This document shows, one piece after another, positions 1 to 7,305 of a stretch of DNA of 31,682 bases. Below the pieces are notes generated by a model that was given only the letters and a program-made list of their open reading frames with translations, was not told the origin of the DNA and did no database searches. Origin of the DNA: CAZBYL01 sp964496275. GTDB lineage: Bacteria > Synergistota > Synergistia > Synergistales > Synergistaceae. Made by a program: the position numbers and the translations under genes. The stretch spans positions 1 through 31,682 of the forward strand of contig CAZBYL010000028.1 in the NCBI GenBank assembly GCA_964496275.1, written 5' to 3'. Every line of letters starts with the position of its first letter. Position 1 is the first letter of the stretch.

Positions 1-47
1 TTCGTCGCTGCGCCGTTTCCGACGCGCCCCGTAACGCAGCAAGAGGT

Positions 48-75
48 AGTATATCATGAATGCGAAAAGTGTCAA
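48..75 (-). promoter_or_regulatory. strong sigma70-type promoter reading left off the window
   Basis: On the minus strand there is a consensus TTGACA at 75-70, a 16-nt spacer, and TATACT at 53-48. The start of transcription would fall near position 41. The transcript heads left, out of the window. It begins with a GC-rich stretch that can fold: GCGUCG-GAAA-CGGCGC (minus-strand RNA from 25 to 10) is a 6-bp stem capped by a GNRA tetraloop. Which gene or RNA it serves cannot be seen. Confidence 0.7.
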
Positions 76-255
76 CGAATACATGGAATTAAATAAAGCA
101 GGACAAAGCTGTCTTGATGTATTTAATCTTAAACTATTTTTTTGATGCTTTTGTAAAAGTCAATGAAGTAGTTTACATATATATTTTTAACAGATTTATT
201 ATCATAAAATTTTTCTTTTTTGGATCGAAAAATATTTTTTTTATTCGTAAAAAGT

Positions 256-294
256 TTGGGGACGTATCGTATTTTGCATACGATGCGTCCCCAA
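256..294. terminator. long hairpin downstream of recA
   Basis: A 17-nt arm (256-272, starting TTGGGGACG) and its inverted copy (278-294, ending CGTCCCCAA) are separated by a 5-nt loop. Only one pair deviates: it is a U-G wobble in plus-strand RNA and an A-C mismatch in minus-strand RNA. It lies about 25 nt beyond the recA stop and on the minus strand is followed by ACTTTTT, so it can end recA transcription. It is longer and more perfect than a typical terminator, and the flanking T-run is short on both sides. A repetitive palindromic element is the alternative. Confidence 0.55.
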
Positions 295-318
295 TATAGT
301 TCTTAGTTTGTTTTTCAG

Positions 319-1461
319 CTAGAATTTTTCTTCTTGCTCTTCCTCGCTTATGTCCAGTTTTAGTACTCCCTCTTCGAGCAGCGCTTCCACTGAATCGTCC
401 ACGCTTGATTCTTGTAAATCCTCCGGTGTCGGTTCTACAAGAAGCCCGAGTCCCGCCGCAACTTTGTGGAGAACGTCCTTTGTGATTTCCTCCATGAGCT
501 CGGGATGTTCTTCAATGTAGTTGGCGACACTCTCTTTCCCCTGCCCAAGTGTTTCCCCTTTGTACGCAAGCCAGGAGCCTTTTCGTTTTACGACCTCTCT
601 GTCTATTGCCATGTCGAGGACGGACATTCCTTTGGGCACACCTTTGCCGTAGATAAGTGTGGTGTGAGCTGTGCGGAATGGCGGAGCCTGTTTGTTTTTT
701 ACAACTTTCAGCCATAGCTCGTGTCCTATTGCAACGTCTGACTGGCTCACCTGTTTGCCGCGCTTTACTTCTATTCTGACGGAGCTGTAGAATTTCAGCG
801 CACGGCCGCCCGTAGTTGTTTCCGTCGGGCCTTGGCCGTATCCTGAGCTTATTTGAGCGCGGAGCTGGTTTATGAATATGACGCTCGTGTTGCTTTTTGA
901 TATTGCGGCGGTGAGTCTTCTCAGCGCATAGGACATAAGGCGCGCATGAAGTCCCATTTGTGTGCTGCCTTCTCCCATTTTTCCGTCTATTTCCGCCTGG
1001 GGTGTGAGAGCTGCTACGGAGTCAACAACCACAAGATCAAAAGCTCCGCTTCTTACAAGTGTATCGAGTATGTAGAAAGCTTGCTCTCCGCTGTCGGGCT
1101 GCGACATGTAAAGGTTTGCCGTATCGACTCCGAGGGATGCGGCCAGGCGCGGGTCAAGGGCGTGTTCCGCATCAATGAAAGCAGCGTATCCGCCGGCTTT
1201 TTGCGCTTCCGCCAGGACATGAAGGGCGATTGTTGTTTTACCGCCGCCTTCAGGACCGAATATTTCAATGACGCGTCCTCTGGGGATTCCTCCTATGCCG
1301 AGAGCCACGTCAAGAGGAAGTATTCCGCTCGGAATAACCTCGACTGCTCGCGGCGTCTCATCACCAAGACGCATTATGGCTCCGTCTCCGAATTTTCCCC
1401 TTATTTCAGTTAGTGCCTGTTCCAGTATTTCTTCCCGCGTAACAGGAGCTTTCTTAGCCAT
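319..1461 (-). CDS. recA: RecA recombinase
   Basis: RecA forms filaments on single-stranded DNA, drives strand exchange in recombination repair and triggers SOS self-cleavage. The 380-residue length fits the family. Walker A is GPEGGGKT at 69-76 where most RecAs have GPESSGKT. The catalytic Glu is in FIDAEHALDP at about 95-104, Walker B is LVVVDSVAA at 143-151, DNA loop L1 spans about 157-177, and L2 runs from INQLR (197) to TTTGG (219) and looks two residues longer than the E. coli L2. The C-terminus is strongly acidic (EEEQEE), as usual. The ATG at 1461 has GGGAGG eight nt upstream. It is the last gene of a leftward operon, 59 nt after thpR, with a possible promoter of its own in and just upstream of that gap. 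Identification is certain. Confidence 0.98.
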   Translation of the reverse strand: MAKKAPVTREEILEQALTEIRGKFGDGAIMRLGDETPRAVEVIPSGILPLDVALGIGGIPRGRVIEIFGPEGGGKTTIALHVLAEAQKAGGYAAFIDAEHALDPRLAASLGVDTANLYMSQPDSGEQAFYILDTLVRSGAFDLVVVDSVAALTPQAEIDGKMGEGSTQMGLHARLMSYALRRLTAAISKSNTSVIFINQLRAQISSGYGQGPTETTTGGRALKFYSSVRIEVKRGKQVSQSDVAIGHELWLKVVKNKQAPPFRTAHTTLIYGKGVPKGMSVLDMAIDREVVKRKGSWLAYKGETLGQGKESVANYIEEHPELMEEITKDVLHKVAAGLGLLVEPTPEDLQESSVDDSVEALLEEGVLKLDISEEEQEEKF

Positions 1462-1506
1462 GCGTTTACCTCCCGCTGTATATGTTACTGTTTTATTTAC
1501 TTTATG

Positions 1507-1534
1507 ATTATATCAGCACGTCAGATTTTGAAAA
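1507..1534 (-). promoter_or_regulatory. possible internal recA promoter
   Basis: In and just upstream of the gap before recA, the minus strand has a perfect TATAAT at 1512-1507. Sixteen nt further upstream is a weak -35, TTTTCA at 1534-1529, inside the thpR 3' end. It could give recA expression independent of the operon. I find no LexA-type box (neither CTG-N10-CAG nor GAAC-N4-GTTC) near it. Confidence 0.45.
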
Positions 1535-2105
1535 GAGCCAACGGAGTGTATCTGGGGCCGCCGGGGAGAAGCTCGCTTTTCATCAGGACTATCTGTGATA
1601 CGATCCACGGTTCAAGTTTGAGTTCGTGATTTGTCATTATTTCCGTGAGTCTGTCAGGCAGTTTCGACCTCGATGGGTTTCTTGCAAGTGTTAGGTGCGG
1701 TGTGTATGCGCGCTGCTCTTTCGGTATTCCCGCGATGTTTGCCGCTCGTTCCGTATCTTTTTGAAGTTTTTTCAGCGAATCGAGTTCTCCGAGTACGCTC
1801 GTCCATATTACGGAAGGTTTTTCAAGGTTTGGAAATCCTCCTACCCCTCCCGCAGATATTGTGAACGGGGTGTATTTTTTAATTTTTGAGAGTTCGTCAG
1901 CCAGTATTTTGACCGTATCGGCAGGGTGTTCTCCGCAGAATTTGAGCGTGACATGTATCGTACTCGGGTGAACCCAGCGGATTGATGATTCAGCACGCCT
2001 GCATTCTCCGATCCATTTGCTTACGGTCTCTCTCTGTTTATCCGGAATTTCCACGCAAACGAAGGTTCGAACGGTGTTCGCGCAAAGTGCTTTGATATTT
2101 TTCAT
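1521..2105 (-). CDS. thpR: RNA 2',3'-cyclic phosphodiesterase (LigT/ThpR family)
   Basis: This is a member of the 2H phosphoesterase superfamily, which hydrolyses RNA 2',3'-cyclic phosphates and was first described as a 2'-5' RNA ligase. Both signature tetrapeptides are present: HVTL at 51-54 and HLTL at 137-140, in a protein of about 194 residues, the normal size. The N-terminal RTFVCVEIP strand is typical of the family. I chose the ATG at 2105, one nt after the pncC stop; an in-frame GTG at 2120 would add five residues and overlap pncC. Neither start has a strong ribosome binding site, so translation is probably coupled to pncC. The physiological substrate is unknown. Confidence 0.9.
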   Translation of the reverse strand: MKNIKALCANTVRTFVCVEIPDKQRETVSKWIGECRRAESSIRWVHPSTIHVTLKFCGEHPADTVKILADELSKIKKYTPFTISAGGVGGFPNLEKPSVIWTSVLGELDSLKKLQKDTERAANIAGIPKEQRAYTPHLTLARNPSRSKLPDRLTEIMTNHELKLEPWIVSQIVLMKSELLPGGPRYTPLALFKI

Positions 2106-2106
2106 T

Positions 2107-2589
2107 TTATTCGAGTTCACCGGTTATGTGGGCGAGTATTTTTTTTACGGACGCTTCGCGAATAGCGCGTCTTTCGCCGCGAAAGGCGCATTTGAAGGAT
2201 ACCGTTTTACCGCCTCGCGTGAATCCAAACCACACTGTTCCTACGGGTTTTTCCGGGCTTCCCCCTCCGGGTCCGGCTATTCCGGTTACGCTCATTGCAA
2301 TATCAGATCCGTATATTCGGGCGGCTCCCTCTGCCATTTCCTCGGCACATTCGGCGCTGACCGCTCCGTATGAGTCAAGTGTCTCTTTTGAGACACCGAG
2401 TATTTTTGCTTTGGCTTCGTTACTGTAGGTTACGGCAGAACCCATGAATATCTCGGAAGAACCAGATATTTCCGTCACAGCCGCAGCCGCCATTCCGCCA
2501 GTGCAGGATTCCGCAAATGCCAGAGTCACATGTTTTTTGACCGCCGCAGAGACAAGGGAGAGCGCCATCGCGCGAATTTCTTCTTTCAT
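2107..2589 (-). CDS. pncC: nicotinamide-nucleotide amidohydrolase (CinA C-terminal domain protein)
   Basis: This is a stand-alone CinA C-terminal domain of 160 residues, the NMN deamidase of pyridine nucleotide salvage (NMN to nicotinic acid mononucleotide). The sequence shows ESCTGG at 27-32, holding the presumed nucleophile Ser28, and VTGIAGPGGGSPEKPVGTV at about 101-119, both hallmarks of PncC. The N-terminal molybdopterin-binding-like domain of full-length CinA is absent. It begins 7 nt after the pgpA stop, with a GA-rich upstream stretch as a weak ribosome binding site. A cinA-recA linkage is common in bacteria and fits the position in this operon. Confidence 0.93.
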   Translation of the reverse strand: MKEEIRAMALSLVSAAVKKHVTLAFAESCTGGMAAAAVTEISGSSEIFMGSAVTYSNEAKAKILGVSKETLDSYGAVSAECAEEMAEGAARIYGSDIAMSVTGIAGPGGGSPEKPVGTVWFGFTRGGKTVSFKCAFRGERRAIREASVKKILAHITGELE

Positions 2590-2596
2590 CTCATCT

Positions 2597-3082
2597 CTAC
2601 CCGAAGAAGCCGTATATTACAGAGAGACCGCCTTCAAAGAACATCCAGTGAATAACCCTCATTAGGATGTTCACCATTATTCCGCCGGTTATATCGTCCG
2701 CCATTATTCCTATTCCGCCGGGCAACGCCTCTGTCTGCCTTACTGGAAAGGGTTTTGTTATATCTATTATTCTGAACAGGAAGAGTCCGGCTATTGCGTA
2801 GGAAAGGTCAAAGCCCCAACAAGATATCCAGCAGCCTACGACCTCGTCGATTACTACTTCGGGGGGGTCCTCACGTTCCGCTGCTTTTTGGTATTTGTCC
2901 GCTGCCGCGGTTCCCACGAGAGCTACGGCTGCGATTACCCACAGGGGTAAACCTCCGAAAGCAAGCCATATCGCACAGGCGGCGATAGAACCCAATGTGC
3001 CGGGCATTTTGCTGAAACGCCCTATCGTGCCGAACGTGGCTATTATTCCGTACCAAGTTTTCATTTCAGGGATAAGTATCAT
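2597..3082 (-). CDS. pgpA: phosphatidylglycerophosphatase A
   Basis: PgpA dephosphorylates phosphatidylglycerol phosphate to phosphatidylglycerol at the inner membrane. The 161-residue protein has PGTLGS at 27-32, DPPEVVIDEVVG at 72-83, FRIIDITKPFPVR at 103-115 and PGGIGIMADD at 121-130, the acidic blocks that define the family. Hydrophobic membrane segments lie between them (about 30-60 and 84-105). The ATG at 3082 overlaps the rimO stop as ATGA and has AGAGG seven nt upstream, which favours it over the ATG at 3064. Confidence 0.94.
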   Translation of the reverse strand: MILIPEMKTWYGIIATFGTIGRFSKMPGTLGSIAACAIWLAFGGLPLWVIAAVALVGTAAADKYQKAAEREDPPEVVIDEVVGCWISCWGFDLSYAIAGLFLFRIIDITKPFPVRQTEALPGGIGIMADDITGGIMVNILMRVIHWMFFEGGLSVIYGFFG

Positions 3083-4374
3083 TCATAAACCTCTTCTCCT
3101 GCCATATCGTGCGGCATTGCATCAGTCATTTTTACTTTTATGACGGAGCCTTCTTTGAGATCCTCACGTATGTTTCTTATTTCTATGAGTCCGTCCACAT
3201 CCGGTGCTTCCCTGTAGGTGCGTCCTTCCGCAAAACCTTGGGCAACGTCTACCTTCTCCACCAGAACATCCATCTCTCTGCCGACAAAAAGCTGCTGGCG
3301 TTCAAAGGATATTTCGGATTGCAGCGCCATGAGAGCGGACAGCCTTTTTTCCTTTATTTTGTCCGAAACTTGGTGTTCCATGAGGTAAGCTTCCGTTCCC
3401 TCTTCCGGAAAGAATGTGAAAGCTCCCATTCTGTCGAATTTTGCATTTGCAACAAACCGCATCATTTTATCAAAATGCGATTTTTTCTCACCAGGGAATC
3501 CTACCATGCAGGTTGTGCGAAGGGCAAAATCGGGGTTTATCTCCCTTGCCCTCGTAAATATCGCAAGAAGTTCTTCGTCGCTTATTCCTCGGTTCATAGC
3601 GGAAAGTATTCTCGAATCGCCGTGCTGTACGGGGATGTCGAGGTAAGGGATTATCTGGCGCCCTTTTGCGACACGCTCCAAAAGTGAGTCGGATACTCTG
3701 CTCGGGTGCAGGTAGAGTAAGCGTATCCACAAATCGTGAGGGAGAGATGATTCCAAAGCGTCGAGAAGCTCAATGAGTTTTGAATGTCCGCACTCGTCGG
3801 TACCGTAGACTGTAAGGTCCTGACCCACGACGCAGAGCTCGCGGGCGCCTTCGCCTGCAAGCTGCTGCGCTTCCTTAACGACCGTATCTATGGAAAGGCT
3901 CTTCAGCCCGCCTCTTATGCCCGGGATGGCACAGTATGTACATCGGTTATCGCAGCCTTCGCTTATTTTCAAATAACGTGTGAACAGTGGCGCAGCGGGC
4001 AGGGATGAACGACAGCGTCCTGATTGCGGCGTTCCGTTGAGAGCGGCGACGACGCTCGCCCAGTCTTCGCTTTTTGCCCAGAAATCAACCGAGCTTATTT
4101 CTTTTGTAAGGTCTTCGCCGTATCTGTTTACAAGACAGCCTACGACTCCTATCTTTTTCAGTTTGCCGTTGAGTTTCAGCTCTTCCAAATCAAGTATGGC
4201 TGCGATATTTTCCTCGACTGCCGGGCGAATGAATCCGCACGTGTTGACTATGGCCGCATCAGCCTTTGAAACATCATCAGCAAGCACGTGTCCCGCACGA
4301 ACGAGTTCTCCCGCAAGACATTCGCTGTCTACTCTGTTTTTCGCACAGCCGAGGCTCAGTATATAGATCCTCAT
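3079..4374 (-). CDS. rimO: ribosomal protein S12 methylthiotransferase RimO
   Basis: This is a radical-SAM methylthiotransferase that modifies an Asp of ribosomal protein S12. It has the N-terminal UPF0004 domain with cluster-binding Cys10 (LGCAKNRVDSE), Cys46 (NTCGF) and Cys80 (VVGCLVNRY), the radical-SAM CxxxCxxC at 141-148 (CDNRCTYC), and a C-terminal TRAM-like segment from about residue 365. The LGCAKN start and the overall length (431) fit RimO rather than MiaB. It overlaps the upstream gene by ATGA at 4374-4371, so it is probably translated by coupling. Two iron-sulfur clusters are expected, so it needs reducing, anaerobic-type conditions. Confidence 0.95.
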   Translation of the reverse strand: MRIYILSLGCAKNRVDSECLAGELVRAGHVLADDVSKADAAIVNTCGFIRPAVEENIAAILDLEELKLNGKLKKIGVVGCLVNRYGEDLTKEISSVDFWAKSEDWASVVAALNGTPQSGRCRSSLPAAPLFTRYLKISEGCDNRCTYCAIPGIRGGLKSLSIDTVVKEAQQLAGEGARELCVVGQDLTVYGTDECGHSKLIELLDALESSLPHDLWIRLLYLHPSRVSDSLLERVAKGRQIIPYLDIPVQHGDSRILSAMNRGISDEELLAIFTRAREINPDFALRTTCMVGFPGEKKSHFDKMMRFVANAKFDRMGAFTFFPEEGTEAYLMEHQVSDKIKEKRLSALMALQSEISFERQQLFVGREMDVLVEKVDVAQGFAEGRTYREAPDVDGLIEIRNIREDLKEGSVIKVKMTDAMPHDMAGEEVYE

Positions 4375-5366
4375 TTATACAGCACCGGTGTGTCGTCACA
4401 GACGGGCTGATTCTGCATGTACAGGCGAAGTCCCTGCTCCGTGAGTCCGGCTGCGATTCCGAGCGACATCCTTATTCTTGCCTGATAGGGGTTCAGCTTG
4501 CCGGCAGACATAACGCCCATTTCCTCAAGCTTCTGGAAACCGCCTTCAAAGGAGTTGGTCGCGTGAACATGACTCTGAAAGCATCGGGACGCGATGGCTA
4601 CTGGTATCCTTCTCCGCAGTATGTTGCGCAGGTGCGGAATCCAAGTGGGAGATATGTTTCCGGCTCCGAACCCTGCCAGCACAAAGCCTTCCAGTTCTTT
4701 ATTCTGGGCAAGAGCCGATATTATGCACTCCCCGCCGCCTATCGACGCCCAAATAATTTCTACCGCTGCGGGGTCTTCGGGACGGCGCGCCAAAAATTCG
4801 GGGCGTCTGACGCTTCTGAAGAATTTTATCTCTCCGTTCAGCATTTTGCCGATGGAGCCTTTTTCCGGAGATTGAAAGGCGTTGTCGGGGCTTGTCGGGT
4901 CAACCATTACGACTTCGGAAGCCGCGAAAAGTTCACCGCTGGAACAGACAAGAACTCCCTTGCCCTGAGCATCGGGCGAGAGTGCGGCAAGGACGGAGCA
5001 GTGCAGATTCATAAGTCCCTCTTTTACTCCGGCCCTTCCCTGAACCATGAGGTTTGCAAAAATAAGAGGCTGCGAATGCTGCCACAGAAGGTCTGCCATA
5101 TATGACATCTCCTCCATGACACCGCTGCCCGATACGACGATTATGCCCGAATAATCCTGTTCGACAAGAGTCTCCAGCATATTTGACATCTCCACCATCA
5201 GCTTCATCGAGTAGTGGCTGCTCGGCTGACAACTCCACTCTATGAGTGTGCATCTGCGCGCAAGTTCGTCGGGCAGATATGAGAGAAGTGAATACGGGTC
5301 TGCATTATCATCGTCTCCGGAGAAATTTCCGGCTATAACAATTGCCAATTTTGCGGCGGATTCCAA
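4371..5366 (-). CDS. asparaginase-fold protein lacking the catalytic residues
   Basis: Two-domain L-asparaginase fold by clear alignment: a central block (EGLMNLHCSVLAALSP and GKGVLV, about 116-140) and a C-terminal block (GFGAGN, IASRC and the ARIRM segment) match type I/II asparaginases closely. The active site does not. The family's HGTDTMEET is SGSGVMEEM at 79-87, the N-terminal TGGTI is AGNFSG at 12-17, and the catalytic Lys of the DVxK block is replaced in EVVMVDPTS at 151-159. Asparagine hydrolysis is therefore unlikely; a binding, regulatory or altered-chemistry role is open. I place the start at TTG 5366, with GGAGGG six nt upstream, rather than TTG 5384. It is the first gene of the operon that ends in recA. 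Confidence 0.75.
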   Translation of the reverse strand: MESAAKLAIVIAGNFSGDDDNADPYSLLSYLPDELARRCTLIEWSCQPSSHYSMKLMVEMSNMLETLVEQDYSGIIVVSGSGVMEEMSYMADLLWQHSQPLIFANLMVQGRAGVKEGLMNLHCSVLAALSPDAQGKGVLVCSSGELFAASEVVMVDPTSPDNAFQSPEKGSIGKMLNGEIKFFRSVRRPEFLARRPEDPAAVEIIWASIGGGECIISALAQNKELEGFVLAGFGAGNISPTWIPHLRNILRRRIPVAIASRCFQSHVHATNSFEGGFQKLEEMGVMSAGKLNPYQARIRMSLGIAAGLTEQGLRLYMQNQPVCDDTPVLYK

Positions 5367-5420
5367 ACGAATCCCTCCATCCAAAAATATAGGAGAAAAA
5401 CTACACTCCGTTCGATGTGC

Positions 5421-5449
5421 ATTTTAACGCAAAGATGTGAATGAGACAA
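5421..5449 (-). promoter_or_regulatory. promoter of the asparaginase-like to recA operon
   Basis: Minus strand: TTGTCT at 5449-5444, a 17-nt spacer, TAAAAT at 5426-5421. Transcription would start near 5414, about 48 nt before the TTG start at 5366. Matches to consensus are 4/6 and 5/6. Confidence 0.55.
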
Positions 5450-5538
5450 ATTTTTCAGATGATTTTTCCTATATTTTTAATGCAAAAAGTAGGTAATTAT
5501 ACTTGATAAAAAAGCTGTGCCATAGACTTTCATATATT

Positions 5539-5568
5539 TTGCGTATATTGTATCCTGCATTGTATAAT
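5539..5568 (+). promoter_or_regulatory. promoter of the DedA gene
   Basis: Plus strand: a perfect TATAAT at 5563-5568, with TTGCGT 18 nt upstream at 5539-5544. Transcription would start about 25 nt before the start codon at 5600. The -35 is weak. Confidence 0.5.
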
Positions 5569-5599
5569 ATTTAGGATAAAAATACACAGGGGGATAAAA

Positions 5600-6238
5600 A
5601 TGGAACTTATTGCACAGGGAGCGGCTCTTTTTGAAAATCTTATAAGCTGGCTTGTTGAAGTTGTAGGGCATCTGGGATATCCGGGGATAGTGGGGCTGAT
5701 GTTCCTTGAGTCCTCCTTTTTCCCATTCCCGAGCGAGGTAGTTGTTCCTCCCGCAGGATATCTTGCGTGGAAGGGAGAAATGAATCTTGTTCTCGTGATT
5801 GTGTCCGGCATAGCGGGCAGTATTCTGGGAGGGCTCTTCAATTACTGGATTGCGGTTAAATGGGGACGCCCTATTTTTGAAAAATACGGCAAGTATTTCT
5901 TCGTCACTCCCGAGTCGTTGGACAAAGCGGACCTGTTTTTCGCAAAGCACGGACATATCAGCACCTTCACAGGACGTCTTATTCCTGTGATAAGGCAGTA
6001 TATATCCCTTCCGGCCGGGCTTGCCAGAATGCCCCTCGGTTCTTTCTGCACATATACGGCGCTGGGCTCAGGGGTTTGGGTCGTCATACTGGCTCTCACA
6101 GGATATTTCCTCGGAAGCAACCAGGATCTTATTCATCAGGAGATAAAAAAGATTTCTCTGTTCCTTATAGCAGGCTGCGCTCTTTTGATAGCAGGCTACG
6201 TCTGGTACTGCAAAAATAAAAAATCGGATAAGAAGTAA
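5600..6238 (+). CDS. DedA/VTT-domain inner-membrane protein
   Basis: The DedA family consists of small multi-span inner-membrane proteins linked to undecaprenyl-phosphate or other lipid-carrier recycling and membrane homeostasis. Typical blocks are the re-entrant ESSFFPFPSEVVVPPAGYLA at 37-56 and FTGRLIPVIRQYISLPAG at 123-140 with its conserved Arg pair, followed by two C-terminal hydrophobic spans (about 152-172 and 188-205). Length 212 is usual. AGGGGG lies seven nt before the ATG. It is followed 43 nt later by a CorA-type gene in the same direction, probably one transcript. The exact substrate cannot be told from sequence. Confidence 0.92.
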   Translation: MELIAQGAALFENLISWLVEVVGHLGYPGIVGLMFLESSFFPFPSEVVVPPAGYLAWKGEMNLVLVIVSGIAGSILGGLFNYWIAVKWGRPIFEKYGKYFFVTPESLDKADLFFAKHGHISTFTGRLIPVIRQYISLPAGLARMPLGSFCTYTALGSGVWVVILALTGYFLGSNQDLIHQEIKKISLFLIAGCALLIAGYVWYCKNKKSDKK

Positions 6239-6281
6239 AAATATGTTTTGCCCGGCTTAGACCTGTACGGCGGTGATGTGA

Positions 6282-7184
6282 ATGTTCTTTAACATTGAAA
6301 AAACTCTCATAAAAACGGAGACTCCAAAGCCGCCGTACATATCTGTGCTCACATACAGCGAGTGTTCCGACACAAATTTGCTGCCCGGCGGCTTTGACAG
6401 GCTGCATATAACAAAGCCGGAAGCGCTTCGTTTCTGTAAGGTTGAAACACATCAGGAGAAATTCTACGCTTCGTTCGCTATCCCGAAGAGGAAGAACGGA
6501 GCAAAGAGAATCTCTTTCTCCTATTGCATAAGTAAGGAGTCAATACTTTTCATAGACGATTCCGGCTTTGTTTCGGCCATATTGGAAGAAATAGCAAACA
6601 CCGCAGTTTGGAAACAGCCTTCCGTCGGCAGATTCTTATTCTCCTTCCTCGAGGCTGTTGTACAGGATGACCTTGAATTTTTGGAGTCGATAGAGGATTC
6701 TTTGCTTAAGATGGAGTCTGCCGTGCTTGAGAACCGTTTTGAAGGATTTCAGCACAAGATGATGCCTACCAGAAAGGCGATACTGGCATCGGCTCACTAC
6801 TATTCACAAATGGCAGATATGGTCAACGAATTTGTTGAGGATGAAAATGATATTTTTACAGGCCAGGAGCAGAAGCTGTTTAAGATTTTTTGCGACAGAG
6901 CAATCAGGCTGCGCGGAGAGACACAGATGCTGCGCGAATATGCGGGGCAGATAAGCGAGATATATCAGGCTCAGATAGATATTTACCAGAATAAAGTAAT
7001 GAAAATCCTCACTGTCGTAACGACGATTTTTCTTCCTCTCTCTCTTTTGGCGGGCTGGTACGGAATGAATTTCAAATACATGCCGGAGCTGGCGTGGCCA
7101 TACAGCTATCCGATGCTCACTGCTGCAAGCCTCGTGATTGTGATTTTCTCCCTGTATATTCTTAAAAAGAAAAATTTCTGGTAG
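6282..7184 (+). CDS. corA: CorA-family divalent metal ion channel
   Basis: The protein has the CorA architecture: a cytoplasmic N-terminal domain with a long helical region (about 120-235), then two C-terminal transmembrane helices. The hallmark YGMNF sits at the end of TM1, with GMN at 261-263, and the chain ends with a basic tail (LKKKNFW). CorA pentamers carry Mg2+, and some members carry Co2+, Ni2+ or Zn2+ or act as exporters. At 300 residues the N-terminal domain is somewhat short. A GGTGATG stretch precedes the ATG. Metal selectivity is not predictable here. Confidence 0.9.
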   Translation: MFFNIEKTLIKTETPKPPYISVLTYSECSDTNLLPGGFDRLHITKPEALRFCKVETHQEKFYASFAIPKRKNGAKRISFSYCISKESILFIDDSGFVSAILEEIANTAVWKQPSVGRFLFSFLEAVVQDDLEFLESIEDSLLKMESAVLENRFEGFQHKMMPTRKAILASAHYYSQMADMVNEFVEDENDIFTGQEQKLFKIFCDRAIRLRGETQMLREYAGQISEIYQAQIDIYQNKVMKILTVVTTIFLPLSLLAGWYGMNFKYMPELAWPYSYPMLTAASLVIVIFSLYILKKKNFW

Positions 7185-7218
7185 CGGCAGAATCACAAAC
7201 TTTTCTCAAGAACTGATA

Positions 7219-7260
7219 CCGGCATTTTGCAGATGCAAGGCTTTGCGAAATGTCTGCCGG
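7219..7260. terminator. interrupted hairpin between convergent genes
   Basis: CCGGCA/TGCCGG (6 bp) and TTTTGCA/TGCGAAA (7 bp, one G-T) are stacked with a 4-nt bulge on one side and a 12-nt loop. It lies between the convergent CorA and acetyltransferase genes, where a shared terminator is expected, but there is no T-run on either side, so it is not a classical intrinsic terminator. Confidence 0.35.
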
Positions 7261-7305
7261 CACATAAGAACGGTTTATAATGCTGAATTCTCGGCGTTTT
7301 ATCCT

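Larger units (their letters stand above)
1..318. other. intergenic region left of recA
   Basis: No credible gene lies here. Positions 1-41 are the GC-rich start of a leftward transcript, 48-75 its promoter, about 100-250 is very AT-rich and featureless, and 256-294 is a long hairpin. A 61-codon reading frame at 114-299 on the plus strand is dominated by AT-rich codons (Phe, Ile, Lys, Tyr), has no ribosome binding site and runs into the hairpin, so I do not call it a gene. Confidence 0.6.

Noticed and set aside
114..299. 61-codon plus-strand frame left of recA
   Set aside because: It has AT-rich, low-complexity codons and no ribosome binding site, and it reads through the hairpin at 256-294.
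946..1413. 155-codon plus-strand frame inside recA
   Set aside because: It is antisense to recA, which is certain, and has no recognisable domain or ribosome binding site.
1462..1520. LexA/SOS box before recA
   Set aside because: I checked for CTG-N10-CAG and GAAC-N4-GTTC patterns and found none that fit.
4266..5105. 279-codon open frame on the plus strand over the asparaginase-like and rimO start region
   Set aside because: It is fully antisense to a gene with clear homology and has no ribosome binding site; its protein is rich in Cys, Arg and His in the pattern of an antisense shadow.
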